Position numbers and translations under genes: made by a program. A DNA stretch of 64,000 nt from Lophium mytilinum (Eukaryota; Ascomycota; Dothideomycetes; Mytilinidiales; Mytilinidiaceae). The stretch spans positions 146,105 through 210,104 of the forward strand of contig MU004204.1 in assembly GCA_010093605.1 (NCBI GenBank), given 5' to 3'. The notes below the pieces were generated by a model. The model ran no database searches. It had not been told where the DNA came from and worked only from the letters and a program-made list of their open reading frames with translations. This document shows, in pieces, positions 22,526 through 34,580 of the stretch. How positions within the stretch are numbered: position 1 is the stretch's first letter; the number at the start of each line of letters is the position of its first letter.

Positions 22526-25500
22526 TCGACACAGTGGCTAGCCATAAGAGGCTCGAAAGAAATGGCCTGTTGCAGACTGGGCTGGTTTGCCTGGCGGTGG
22601 CTGTCGGTGGCGGACGGGCAAGGCTGACAGGCGACGGCGGTGATCTGATTTCTCGTGTGCGATTTCTGCTTGGAGGCGGCGCGGGCCTCGGTCTGCTCCC
22701 ATGGCCCGGCTCTGCTTCCCCTGGCGAGCTCTGGCGGGGCTGGCAGGATTGGGCTGTCGGCGAGGCTGCGTGTTGCTAGAGGCGTGATCGAAGGCGGAGT
22801 CGCTATAGATGATCATGGCGTCATGGTGAAAACTACGCAATGCAGAGATCTTCCATTGTCGCTGGCGTTGAATGTGGTGTGATGAAGGAAGCTAGGCTGT
22901 TGAGGCGGGCGGAACTCTGAAGATGAAGGAAACTGGCAACTTCACCTGCAGCACTAGCGAAGCCGGTGCCCCACATGACGTGACCAGCAGCAGCCCTTCT
23001 TGTCCCGAGCTGATGGGACCAGTTACCATGACCTTTTAATAGGCCTTCGCGGTTCTCCAGTGACAGGCCAGCTCTGGGCACACAAATATCACAGCTGGAG
23101 TGTCACTTATGAAGATACACAGTACTATCAGGGGCATACTCATTGACGGGATGTTGTTCAGTCAAGCAGCAGCTCAGATGCTGCTGGGGCCCGGCGTACG
23201 CATACAAAGTAGACTATAGACTCTCCAGGGAACGGCCCTTAGTAATGGCAAACGAAGGTACACGGAGTCAGATTATGTCACTGCTCGAGCTTCACGCTGG
23301 CGCTGGCGCTATTGACCTTAATTCGTTGGCAAGAACTATGAGAGTGGAGAAGTTGAAACTCCGTAGCATCTCTGTGTTAGCACATCCAGGGGCTCTGTTC
23401 GGAGCTCAAGGAGGACATGTGATTTGACACAGTCAAGGCCGTCTTCAATGTGTATAAGCTTCGCCATTGTAGGCCCAATAACTTTCAAGTCCCAGCCCAG
23501 CCTTCCACGTCATCTATACCCAGCGTTTCATGTTGTCCTCTATCCATGAGCGGATGTGTTCCTCCCGGTGCCTCGTCGCTAGGAAAGCTTGTCAGAAGTC
23601 CTGGAGATCTTGCGCGGTTTGCTCCAGAGGCAGAAGGGTAGAGTCTCATTTGAGGGAGTCAAGCGGAGCGGTGTCTTCGCTGTAGGGTGTCCGTATACGG
23701 AGAATGGCGCCGCAAGGGAGTTCTCGCTTGATTTGCTGCGAATCTGAGGGCTCGTAGGGTGGTAATTTGGCAAAGGGGAGATGTCTAGGCGGTCCTGTAT
23801 CACTGTATGCGTGAGTGCAATCGGCGCAGAGTAGCTATGCTGTGGTAACAGGTACCTCTAGCCAGTACAGCCAGTGCATTTGCTTGATAGCCCGTAGCTC
23901 GCTCCCAGAAAAGGGGCTACCCTGAGGCTCTCGACTCGGCTCGTATCCCATTCCAGTGATCGAGTGATGCTTCCAAGCATTCACCCGTGTGCCTCGATTT
24001 GCTGGTTGGGTGCCCGTCGGCGCGCCGCGGCGGCAGCGCTGGGCGTCTTGTGGGGTCGACCTCAAGATGCTGAGGTGGCTAAGATTCTGCTGGCAATAGA
24101 TGGCGCTGGCAAGACGGCTGATGCGCTAACCAAAGGCGAGATTTTGGTGTCCGAAGGGCGCGAGCTTCGCTCGGTGACAGCCTCTCAACTGACAAAGATG
24201 AATATCACACCCGCAATCGGCTCAACCGTGCATGCAGCGGCTCACAAAATTCTGACATCTTTATGATTGAGTCAACGCACTTATAAGCAGAAGACGATGC
24301 TTTTCAAGTTCTACCCAAAAACTCGAGTCTTATGCCCGCTCTGCAACCATGACTAATCTATAGTAGCTGCCCCGTTCCTAGGTTTGGCAGGGCTTGAATC
24401 AATATTCTGGTCATATACTGAAAAGTTCAGGGCGTCCCTCACATACATGGCAGTATTTTCCAATCGCAAAAAGTTAGCAATCCAAATCATCGCCTGCACC
24501 AAGCAAATAGCTAAAGCTTAGGGAAGCACGCGCTAGGGTTCAAGAAGATGAAGAGTAAGATCAACCGTTTGCAAAATCAATCATTTTGCTTGATCGAAGT
24601 CATATCCACAGTAACTGCAAGAATGAAAAGGTTGTGAAATTACTTATCACGATTCCCTTTATCAAGAAGCTGTGCCAGTGATCAAAAACCTCATCCTCCA
24701 TTCCGCCAAGACTTGCTACGAGGCCAGATTCAAAGATAAAGGTACTAGACATCCTCTGAGAGTTCGATGTTGGGGTAGGCAGGAATTTGTATGAAGCTGG
24801 AGTACGGCTACTAGCATTGCTGCTCTATTCTGGACGATCAGAAGACAAGAAGCCAAAGACAGTGCTACCATTGTGATGAAACCCGATCGGGTTTAAATGC
24901 GCAGTATGCCACTATTGATGAATGTGAGGACCGTACTTCGTAGCCAAGAGCTGAAGTTGGATCAAGCTCGCATGCGCCTTCCCGGGAATGCAATGGTGGG
25001 GCGCCATGTAGAATAGCCCCGGCTCGCCCCTTTCTTCGGCACTACTTCTGTTTCAACGTTGACCTACACCTTTTCAATGCTAACACAGGGTCAAGCTTCC
25101 TTTCAAAGTGGCTTTCGTCTGCCTACAGAACCCAGTATTGAAAGATGGCCGGCCTCGTGATGTTCTCCCATCATTCCAATTACCGCTGCACGACTGCTCG
25201 ATTTGGGCTCGACCTCAACTCGCATTGAGATGATACTGTAGAGATCAGGTTGATAAGAGATGCCACGGGATACCACTAGGAGTTCTAAAGAGACTAGCCA
25301 CGATCGGAGTGTGAAGGAAGAGTAGGATGCGAAGGCAGCCTAACGGTGACGAGCCGATACGAATACCATGTGCCTAGAGAGCATTACGGTGATTATCGGC
25401 GGTAGTCAGCTCAGGGTATCAAGAACAACAGCGGTATCGTAGAGTGGGAAAGACTTTCATTATGAGGTCTTTGATGATAGGAAAGCTAAAGGCCCACATC

Positions 25501-25949
25501 CACCACCGTCTCGCCATTGCTTCCCCAAATTCTCCGCCTTCATGTGTTCCACAGCGACTGCGCTTCGTGCCTCAACTCCTCGACCCCAAAGCCGCCTCGT
25601 AGGCAGTATTTCCAGAGCCGGCAGATCCTTACTACTTTCAGCTTTGCTTCCATGCTTTGCTCTGGCTGATAAATTGTCGTCGTTCGGAATTCGGAGGCCC
25701 TGCTTACACATTGTCAAAAATGGTCTGAGGAGATGGTGATGGCATATGAAGCAAAGAGTTGGCGATCAGAGAAGATTAACATTGAGTGTCTCCAGATGTG
25801 ACGGGGCAACATATGCGCGAGTACTCGCAACAAGTGTCAACCCCAGTTCAGTTGTTTTGATTTGAAACAACACATAATCGAAAGTCATCATTTCACGAGT
25901 TTAACAGAGAAATAAACGGCGACTTACTTCGATTTGCATGCTCTACTGG
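22526..25949. other. Gene-poor stretch, no gene supported
   Basis: Frames of 60-100 codons on both strands have no recognisable family. One at 23964-24266 (+) has a protein-like tail (LAIDGAGKTADALTKGEI and EGRELRSVTASQLTKMNI) that could be an orphan exon of about 55 residues. From 24.3 to 25.4 kb I see nothing beyond moderately AT-rich unique DNA. Confidence 0.4.
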
Positions 25950-28900
25950 ACCGTAATGGTCACAATTCATAGTGCGGATATTGGGCTTCCTGCAAATGCG
26001 TCGTTAGAACGTTCAAACAAGCCAGAGGATAACGGAGAAACGGAATTGGAAAGGGGCTCAGAACGGAGAAGAAAATCTCGGGGATTTCCGCATGTGTAGC
26101 GCCAAGAGAAAAGTCGAAGACAGAGGTAGCTTCAATCGAACTGCCAACGGCCCTCCCTCGACGCTTCGGATTTTGTGAAACATTTTTTATCATCATAGAA
26201 AGAAGGAGGTTCAAAAGAGAGGGTTCGACGACTTGCCTTGCCGAGTACCCACAGGGGCTTGGTGTCCACGATGTTCATACGCCATCCTTCGTGATACGGA
26301 GATCGTATTTCCTACGTTGCCACGTCAGAACGTTCAAAGTAGCCGAAAAGTAGCAAAGAGGTAGTAGCGAGATGGGTTTCAGAACAGAGAAGATTCTCCG
26401 CCGAAGATGCGTTCCACATGTTTCACGCCAAGAGAAAAGTCGAAGACAGAGGTAACTTCAATCGAACTGCCAACGGCCCTCCCTCGACGCCTCAGGGTTT
26501 TTTCTTTGTATCATCATGAAAGAGGTGGTGGATGGGAAGATGCTTCAACGACTTGCCTTATCAAAGACCCCAAAGCCATGGTAGCCGGGTTATCCATAAG
26601 TCTACAAGCCTTTCCAGAACATATTAGACCGTAGGTGGGAGGAAGAAGAAAAACTTGCCCGGATTAAAGCGCAAGGAAGGCCTGATCGAAAAATGTGTGG
26701 TCCCACCGCTTACCCACCCAGGCGTATAAGGTGCCACACGTCCAATTGGTTATGTTGATGGTCCAAGCTACCATGAGTGTGTCAGCCAGCGCTTGTGTGA
26801 AAGGGGGCAAGACGTGACCGTGAGTATCCTTCAAGCAGCTTCGAGAAGGTGTGGTCCCGCCCTTACCCCACCCAGTCGTGAAAGGTGCCACACATCCTGT
26901 TCGTAGATTGCTTTGCTTTCCTGCCCTGCGTCAGCTTGTACTTGGGTTGGAACAGAAGGGAAGACTTAGCAGGCTGTAGCCTCTAACGACAGATATTGAT
27001 CGAAGTGTGGTCCCTCCGCTTACCCACCCGTCGTGTTGGGTGCCACACATCCTGGTCGAGAGCATTCGTGCACTGGAGGTGCTGTTTGGAAGTTGCTGAC
27101 GCTATATGAAGTGTGTCAGCCTGTTCTTGAATGTGGTATGGGAATGATGGTGGAACGAGTTTGCCGCTCAGAAAGTGCAAGAAGTGTACATGTGCGGATA
27201 TCGCATAAACGTTGAAAACTACCAATGTAGGATCATCATGGCGGGGACTGTGGACCAGTATTGCAGTGCAGAGGGGATAAGAGAGTAGACTTAGCTTTGT
27301 CGTCGAAGGAGTCGCAAGCATTTGTGGACTGGAGATGCTGATCGGAAGTTGCAGTTCGGAAGTCGTTGAAGCTATATGAAGTGTGTCAGCCTGTTCTTGG
27401 ATATGATATAGGAATGATAGTGGACCCAATTTGCCGCTCAGAAAGTGCAAGAAATGTACATGTGCGGATATCGCATAAACGTTGAAAACTACCAATGTAG
27501 GATCATCATGGCGGGAACCGGGACCACTGTTGCAGTGTGCAGAGGGAGGAAGAGTGGAGACTTAGCTTGATGTTGTCGAAGAAGTCGCTAAGCCTCGAAG
27601 AAAAGGTGGACCCGTGGCCGGCCGAACTGACCGCCTATTAATTGCTATCGAAAGGGCATCAAGCAGATACCAGCATGCCCTTGAGCCCGAGCGACGGTGA
27701 AGGGGAATGGGCCCGCTCAGTGCCTGGTCTCACTGCCGTTTGTAAATATGCCGCGCTTCTATCTTGGTGTAGGAGGGTGGAGGGAGGAAAAGAGAAGATG
27801 GATCTCAGCTTGACTCTGTTGTATCGGAGGAGGTGTACCGGAGGATTTGTGGAGCGATGCTCATGCTGCCATGACACGAGAGACTTTCTACAAGCTGAAG
27901 AGTGTCAGTATCGATCTTCTCAGTTTGAACATGGTATTCAGAAACGAAACAAGAAGTCCCGGTCAGACTGCCTCTGTATTCCAAAGCCCACTATCCTAAT
28001 GCAGGGCAGGTGCTTCTCTGTTTGAATCATCGCCATTGTCGGCTTGTCAGAGTTGGAAACTGGTCGTGGGCGGCCCCTCGGTCCGGACCCACAACGTCAT
28101 CATGGACATGGAAATAGCACAAGTCTTATTGTACGAGAAGATTGGTGACTTACAGCTGTACGATCGGGTTGGTGGATCGGAGGACGTGTCGAGCGATACG
28201 TATGCCACTACGATATAAGATGAATTTCTGGAAGTTGAAAAATGTCAGTATCAATTTTTGCAAAGTGATTGTTCGAAGCAGAAAAGAAGCAAGTAACGTT
28301 CTCAGACAAACTCATATCGTAGCGAACCAGTTCCTAGTGACAAGAGCGGTGCTGTAATATGTTGATCTTCTTCATCTCGCCATTGTCGGCTTTCGAAAGT
28401 TGAAAACTAACCACACAAGTTGGAAACTTGGAAGTTACCCCCGATGGGCGGCCCCTCGGTCCGGACCCAAGCGTCATCATTGTAACGTAAAGATAGCTCA
28501 AAGCTCAATGAAAGAGAGAAGACAGTGACTTACCAATGGTAGACCATGTTGGTGGGTAGGATCGGGCGGCTTGTGGTCTGGACGTGGCGTTGAACTGGTT
28601 GAGGCCAGATGACTAACTTGTTCAGCGACAACAACACCTGTGTGCATCAAACGTCAGCGGAAGAAAGAGAAGATAGAAAGGTCGAACAACTGCTAGGTTT
28701 GGAATTGTGGGGGCTTCTTGACTTGAGGCGAAGTGGACAGGTCGTTCTGTCGCACGGCCAGGCCAAAGCCTAATCCACAAGACCAACTGTTGCAGGAAGC
28801 TCAAGGACTCACACACCTTGGAGAGGAAGTACCACTGCTGCAGACCACGTTCCACAATCTTGTGGGCGAACGGTGTCCCTAGGCGTGCAAGGCTTGCAGC

Positions 28901-29110
28901 CCATTTCGCGGCTGGGTGGAGGCACGTCAACGCCACGGCGACTTGCTGGTGGATGAGGAGACAAGCAGCGCCAGAGCAAGTGACGAATAGACTTACTTGC
29001 TATCATGTCTCGGAGTGGTAGGTGCAGAGAGGGGTGCAGAACGTTGCTATTGAAGGAGGAGGAGGAGGAGGTGGTGGAATAAAATTGGTGTGGGCGAGCA
29101 ACGAGCTCGC
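25950..29110 (-). repeat. Diverged tandem array with exon-like units and GTAAGTC donor-like ends
   Basis: Several nested families lie head to tail. The blocks at about 26010-26245 and 26330-26565 are homologous, as are 27057-27290 and 27303-27555, and 27760-28040 and 28110-28385. A 49-bp element bounded by GTGTGG and CCACAC recurs at 26695, 26849 and 27005. GGGCGGCCCCTCGGTCCGGA recurs near 28068 and 28451. On the minus strand many units contain GTAAGTC or one-base variants (about 25924, 28143, 28526, 28990), as if each were a short exon plus intron. One clear candidate exon near 28960-28830 reads VAVALTCLHPAAKWAASLAR. No continuous protein can be assembled with confidence. Confidence 0.6.
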
Positions 29111-31387
29111 GGAAAACCAAAACAAGGGCTTCACGAGACGAGCTAACTCGCAGTTTAGCCGGGTCACAACTAGGCTCCAGCGCTCACACTCTCTTGTGTG
29201 GCTACGTCATTGCCCTGCCCAAGTACACATTGTACTGAGCCGAAGCACTGTCCCTGAGGCAGGGCAGTAGCGTCACTGATTGACTGCACTATACACAAGA
29301 TGCTCTCAGGCTTGTAGCTATCTGTAAGTTCTGTAAAACTTGGACTTTCAGCATTGGGAACCAAGAAACAGTGCTTAAGCTTGGGTGTTGAAGTTGTTTT
29401 CAGCTATAAGCCAGCTTACGCCGTCGCGTCGTTCCGTGGCTCCAAGCACAGTGCAGTCCGTTTCACGCGATCTATGAGACTTCTCAAGGGTGAAAAACGC
29501 TCATTGTACTATTTTCAACTATAATGGAGCGGTTGCCTAGCATATTCTGGTTTCTAAAACTCTGTGTTGTGTTGCAACATCTACGAGGCCGAACGCGCCT
29601 CGAAGTTAATCGTACTTCCTCGTGTTTCGGCACTACGTCAGTTCTGAACTACGACCTCGTCTTATCACTACTCAACTCACTGGCGTCCAAGAATGAAGGC
29701 TTATAAGACACTCAAGCGCCGTCCAAGAAAGCATTATACTGCACAGAGACGAGTCACCCGCCCCTGAAATTGAAGCATTACCGGAGAATTTGCGAGTTCA
29801 AGCTTACCAGCTTCACATTACAGCTCAGGTTAGTTCGGGCCTCGGAATATTATCTCAATCCTTTCCTGTTGATGTTCTCCTGGGCGCCGATGAGCCAGAC
29901 GAGCATCGAGGTTGACGCCAGCCAATGGACGTTGCATGGTCCCTGGCTAGCACCCTCGGTAGCGAGCACGTCTCCAGACCCATGGATCACTACGAGCATC
30001 AAAAGCCAGCAAACCGCCTGCGTACTTCCGTCTATAAGCCATACTTGCAGGGCCACATTCGCACGCCGCTATACTGAGGTAATGTGGATGTGGGCAGGGG
30101 CGCGAAGGGAATTGGGTTGGTTGTAGCTATGTAAGCAAATCGATTCATGAAAACAGTACTTGATGGAGCACGAGTGAATTAGGACTTGCTGCGATAATCG
30201 AGAGTATTGGTAGCTTGTCCAAAGGTTTGAATACGCTTACAAACAGCTTGATTCCATTTCGTAAGATATGTATATAGTTTTTCGGTCCTATAGTACGAAC
30301 AAAAACAGGACAATAGTAAAATCGACTGTAAGGAACTATTCCGTGGTGCCTCTTCGGCACAACCTTCACTTTTCTCACCAATCTAAGCCTTTCAATCGAA
30401 CACCCACCCTTTCCCCTCCTAGCCGATTTTCCTCGTCCTGCAGCGATCCTACCAATATCCCTCAAAACCGCATACAATCCTAAGATCCGCAGGAATGCCC
30501 TTTATCACCCGCCTCCACTCCTGCCCCTGCGCCCCCATTCTCGTCACCAGCCACGCCCTTGGCGTCTTCACCAAAATCACACAGCAGGCCCGCAAGTTCG
30601 CAGACGCAGAGCTCAATGATCCCTACAACCAGGAGCATCTTGACGCTACATGGACGGCCAATCAAGAGCAGAGAGTATGCAGAATTAGACACGCGGCGGC
30701 GAAAAATCCATTGCTCAAGATGACGACGGGAGAGATATTTCGGTTGAGCAGCGTGGAGTAGTTGACCACGATGAAGAGGAGGGCCGATGTTGAAGGTATA
30801 TTACTACGGGAATCATTTGCTAGCGGATGCTAATGATGAGCCGTACATATCAGGCGGTAGGATGATCTCAGCTACCTACGACAAAGGCATTGAGTGGATG
30901 TCCTCGACCTATTGAATTTTGAGTATACAGAATGGGCATTTGCGTCTGCTCAAACCTGGGCTGAGCTGGATGCACTTTGAAGACGGCGATGACCTACGAA
31001 GACATACCTGACAATGGTCTTTTCAGCTGGGCAGCATGGTAGGAGCGAAAGGATGATAATTAGGGGAATAGAGAAACCACGGTCCTACTGTGTGGCGTTT
31101 CGAGTCTTTGATCTCGCTTTTGATTACAGCAAAACGATTTAGAGCTAGTAAGAAGTCCGTTTGTTAAGCTGTTTAGAGATTCGAAGAGCTGCTCCCAGTT
31201 GTAGCCCGCAGGTAGCGTCGACAACACAGCTCGTCGCCACCTTTGCAGTATCACCTTTTCTTCCCGGAAGGCCCTCCTCTCAGTTGGAAGAATCGCACAT
31301 AGTTGTCCCTATGAGACAAATGCAGTAAACGAAATATGAAGCCACAAAGCATAAGTATAAGTACCTTGTATTGCTCTCTCGAGTGGA
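29111..31387. other. Gene-poor stretch, no gene supported
   Basis: A (GGA)n-rich run sits just left, near 29048-29064. A small plus-strand frame at 30495-30761 (88 codons, containing FADAELNDPYNQEHLDATW) is protein-like but unplaced. Nothing else is supported. Confidence 0.35.
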
Positions 31388-31570
31388 GAGTCTAGGATCT
31401 CGGGCATCTGAGTCAACGTGCATGCAGTCTTTCGGCGTCCGGCATGAACAGGCTCTAGGATTTGCGTTGACCGCGTCCGTAGGGCATAGAGCTGTCGCTC
31501 GAAGGGCGTTTCATCGAACTTCTGGTTGAAATCTTCATTAAGCGTAGAAATTACGTCCTTCTCGATGCCA
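31388..31570 (-). pseudogene. Second glutamate synthase fragment
   Basis: Minus-strand frame reads NEDFNQKFDETPFERQLYAL followed by RTRSTQIL, the FERQLYVLRKRATHTI region of the GOGAT amidotransferase domain. A TQMPEILDS stretch then follows, matching the AQTPEISTL start of the mid-protein block of the first remnant. Joining these two parts here, which are about 1 kb apart in the first remnant and in the opposite order, points to shared rearranged ancestry. Confidence 0.65.
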
Positions 31571-31599
31571 ATTTACCATCCTTTACCGCCGAGTGGTTG

Positions 31600-32987
31600 C
31601 CAATGCCAGTCAGCGTTTCCAAGAACAAGGTAGTGGATCGACGTCTGCTATTGGGAAGATGTTTGACCCAGAAACTCATGGCGTTCCTTGGTGTCCCTAG
31701 CATCAGCTTCGAGGCAGCTCGAAATGATGGCAGCCTTACGCTCTTCGCTCCTCGGTTCGAATACCATCTCGAATGGCAGCGGCTTCGTGATGATCTCGGA
31801 GGTCGTCTTCAGTCTCGAGGCTGTAGAGGAGCCAGAAATGGCTTGCATCTTATCCGTCTCCAGGCGCCGTAATCGATGCAGCGGGCAGGTAGATTGCAAT
31901 TCGACCTTGCGTTCGCCGGTTAGCTTGTCAACCATGACAAGAGCCATGTAGCCTACACAGCAGCGGACATTGCTGGATTCGGACCCAGATCGGAAGATCC
32001 GTCTCTAGGCGCCGTGGTCGATGCAAGTGATGAGCAAGTACATTGCTGTTCAACCTTTCGTTCGCCGGTTAGCTTCTCAGTCATGACAAAAGCCATATAG
32101 CCCACGCAGCGGCGGACATTGCTAGACTCGGGTCTAGATAAGAAAATCCGTCTCTAGGCGCCGTAGTCGATGCAATTGGTGGCAGGTCAACCGCAATTCA
32201 CCCTTTCGTTCGCCGGTTAGCTTGTGAAGCTTGACAAAAGCTATACAGTCCACACAGCAGCGGACGTTGCTAGGCTCGGATCCAGATCGGAGGGTCTTCA
32301 CTCTTTCTCTAGGCGCCGTGGCCGATGTAGTTTTCTTCGCGTCGAGGAAGCAGGGGCATTTTGTTTGAGATTGAACCCGAACAGCAATCAAAATGCCGTA
32401 TTGTCGATTGGCCGTCAGACGTCCGTCAACCTGTCCACGAATGGTATGCTGGCTCGACGTCTGTGCAGCTGGGAAGCTGGACGGAGGAACTCCTAGATTC
32501 CGCATATCTTTGTGATATAATTCTGGTCACTTGAGGATGATCGCAGCCTCGCACTCTCCGCTATTTGGCTCGACCGGCGTTCTGGAAGGGCAGTGGCTTC
32601 GTGAACAGCGCTACCGGTACAGTCGTCTTTTCGACTGCGGGTAAGACGGGATCCTAGGAGTGGCCTCGTGATAAGCTCGGAGGTCTGCTTCATCAAGATG
32701 TGAATCTTAGCGCCAGGAAGCGGATACGTCTTATGTCTGAGATCGACGGTCCACAGGAAACCAAAAGATTTAGGGCCGAACCTTAGGCCAGTATGCCCTG
32801 CGCCAGAGGGTGAGTAGACTGGCATATCTGAGCCTAGATAGAAGCAGTCGGGGTTTAGGGCGTAAAGATTGCAACTTTTGGAATCGATATTCGAGAAAGC
32901 ACTCGCTGGGAATGCTGTTGAAGCTTGATGCAAGGGCTTAGGATGTGACCGCCTACGGTAAGGCGAGGTGAGGTGCCGAAAGGACAT
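31600..32987 (-). pseudogene. Decayed gene of unknown family with internal duplication
   Basis: I do not recognise the family. A minus-strand frame at 32987-32493 contains protein-like stretches (NLYALNPDCFYLGSDMPVYS, GPKSFGFLWTVDLRHKTYPL, AKIHILMKQTSELITRPLL). A second frame at 31947-31648 contains a related TTSEIITKPLPFEMVFEPRS segment. Between them lie tandem copies of about 149 bp. Reading frames are lost between pieces, so this looks like a duplicated and broken gene. An alternative is a real fast-evolving multi-exon gene. Confidence 0.35.
31840..32330 (-). repeat. Tandem repeat of about 149 bp, three copies plus a partial
   Basis: CGTTCGCCGGTTAGCTT starts units at 31910, 32059 and 32207 (149 and 148 bp). 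Each continues with a CATGACAAAAGCCATATAG-like stretch, GCAGCGGACATTGCT and TCTCTAGGCGCCGT. A partial unit precedes 31910. On the minus strand part of each unit can be read as LTGERK...LHRLRRLETD, but the period is not stable in frame and stops occur in the middle copy. Confidence 0.8.
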
Positions 32988-33884
32988 TGATGAATGTCGT
33001 GGTCAGCAAGACGAAGAATGCTGAAGTGGAGGTCAGTATATGCAGTGAAGGATCCGGGTTGTTCGACTGGTGGGATACATACCATTGCGGCATCCCATCA
33101 CGAACGATGCTCTTGTCCGGTAGAAAGTGATGACGGTTGAAGATAGTTAGGTGGCAGCGAAAAACCCCGGTCTGCTGCTCATGCTGGAGCTGACTGAACA
33201 GTACAAGAAGTCTCGTGAGGTAGGTGAGGTATGAGTAGACGTTGGCAATGATGAAAGAACTCTGAAAGAGAGTGCCGCTCTTAGTGAATGACTAGAAGTA
33301 ATGAAAGGCTTAATTGAGTGGACATACCTCGAGTGATGGCAAAGGCTTGGTGGCAGAAAATGAAAGGAGAACTTGAATGGGAAGGAAGACGACGGTGACG
33401 TGCGAAGGCGTTGAGTCTTCATTTTAGTTGTTTATGTGAAGAATGGGAGCATGAGATGGAGACCTCAATATGACGGGAAGTAACAGTTGACTGGTAGGTT
33501 CTCATCAGTTCTTCCGAAGGACGACGTACTCGGCTGAAAGGTTGTCACTTACACTTTTTTTTTTACCAAGGCTCACCCCGACCTTCTTCTGCATGTATTC
33601 AGAAATTGCAAGGAGACAGTTGAGATCTCTCGCAATTAGAGGGAACCATCTTCACGGGAACCATCACATGTCCTGGCCCGTGATGACCATCCCCAATCTG
33701 CCTGCTTTTTCTGTTCTCGGTTTCGAAGGTACGGCGCATTTGGAGGGATAATCCTTTCGGAGGATTGAAAGGCAAATATGTAGCCCTAACACCATCGTGA
33801 ACATGAGACTGATGATATTGTTTACTCGTATAATAGCCCACACTCCAGGAAAGCCATCACAGACCGGCCATAGAACACAATCCG
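32988..33884. other. Right edge of the island, no firm gene
   Basis: A minus-strand ATG at 33422 opens a Ser/Phe-rich frame that could be spliced (33422-33328 joined to 33261-33147, GT-AG) into a 69-residue product. I give this little weight. A T11 run lies near 33557. Confidence 0.35.
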
Positions 33885-34580
33885 CTAGTTACCCATCGGC
33901 ATACCCATTGTTAGTAGTCCACCCCAATTGCCCACGAAGCCTGCCACATCATTGGCCTTCTTGCGCTTCTCTCGACTCCGCTCCTCCCTTGCATAGACGC
34001 AGACTGCAGTGAGCACCAGAAGGCCGCACCAGTCTAGGTCCCGCACGACCTGCTCCTTGTAGATTTCGAGCACTCCGAACTCGCTGACTCCCGTCTCAGC
34101 ACCGGCGAATCGTGCAACGACCTCGCCAGAACCTTCCTCCACCAGCTTCAGCCTTCTGTCTGGGCTTGTTCGCCCCCCGCCGTCAGCGTCATGCTCCCAC
34201 TTCAAGTTCGGATGCTCCTGTGCTGAGATATTGTACCAAGCTTTCGTATTGTTGAAGCCGCTGCCTTTCCGCTCTAGCTGGACATCTGTACCGTCAGAGT
34301 CGAGTCGGCACTCCAGGAACTTGCCTCGTACAACCTGGATAAGGCAGTGCCCTACAACATCCGACGTCGTAGCAGGTGTAGCCTTTCCAGACCGGTGGAC
34401 AACAACGTCGATTGTGTCGCGGATGGCGCGAGGCTTATTGAGGGTTATGGAGTAGGTATGATAGGTAGAGGGCGTGGGGGTAACGGTGAGCTTTCCGGAC
34501 AGGGTCTGTGTCAAGTGGTAGGTAACAATTGGGTCTGCAGGAGCTTCTGGGGCCTGGGATTTGTGCTTTCGGAAGTGCAT
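33885..34580 (-). CDS. Conserved fungal protein, tubby/LURP-one-like fold suspected
   Basis: A single exon of 231 codons from the ATG at 34580. The N-terminal two thirds are beta-rich (TYHLTQTLSGKLTVTPTP, VVGHCLIQVVRGKFLECRLD, FNNTKAWYNISAQEHPNLKW). They end with a phospholipid-scramblase/tubby-type closing pattern, GVLEIYKEQVVRDLDWCGLL, in which a final hydrophobic helix (about 180-197) is followed by a basic EERSREKRKK tail. I know this arrangement from uncharacterised fungal proteins; the fold assignment is inference. No signal peptide. The function is unknown, and membrane association through the C-terminal helix is likely. Confidence 0.75.
   Translation of the reverse strand: MHFRKHKSQAPEAPADPIVTYHLTQTLSGKLTVTPTPSTYHTYSITLNKPRAIRDTIDVVVHRSGKATPATTSDVVGHCLIQVVRGKFLECRLDSDGTDVQLERKGSGFNNTKAWYNISAQEHPNLKWEHDADGGGRTSPDRRLKLVEEGSGEVVARFAGAETGVSEFGVLEIYKEQVVRDLDWCGLLVLTAVCVYAREERSREKRKKANDVAGFVGNWGGLLTMGMPMGN

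Noticed and set aside
29876-29904. CCTGGGCGCCGATGAGCCAG resembling the 11.7-kb hairpins
   Set aside because: The resemblance is limited to about 13 bases, the right stem arm differs, and flanks do not align; likely chance.
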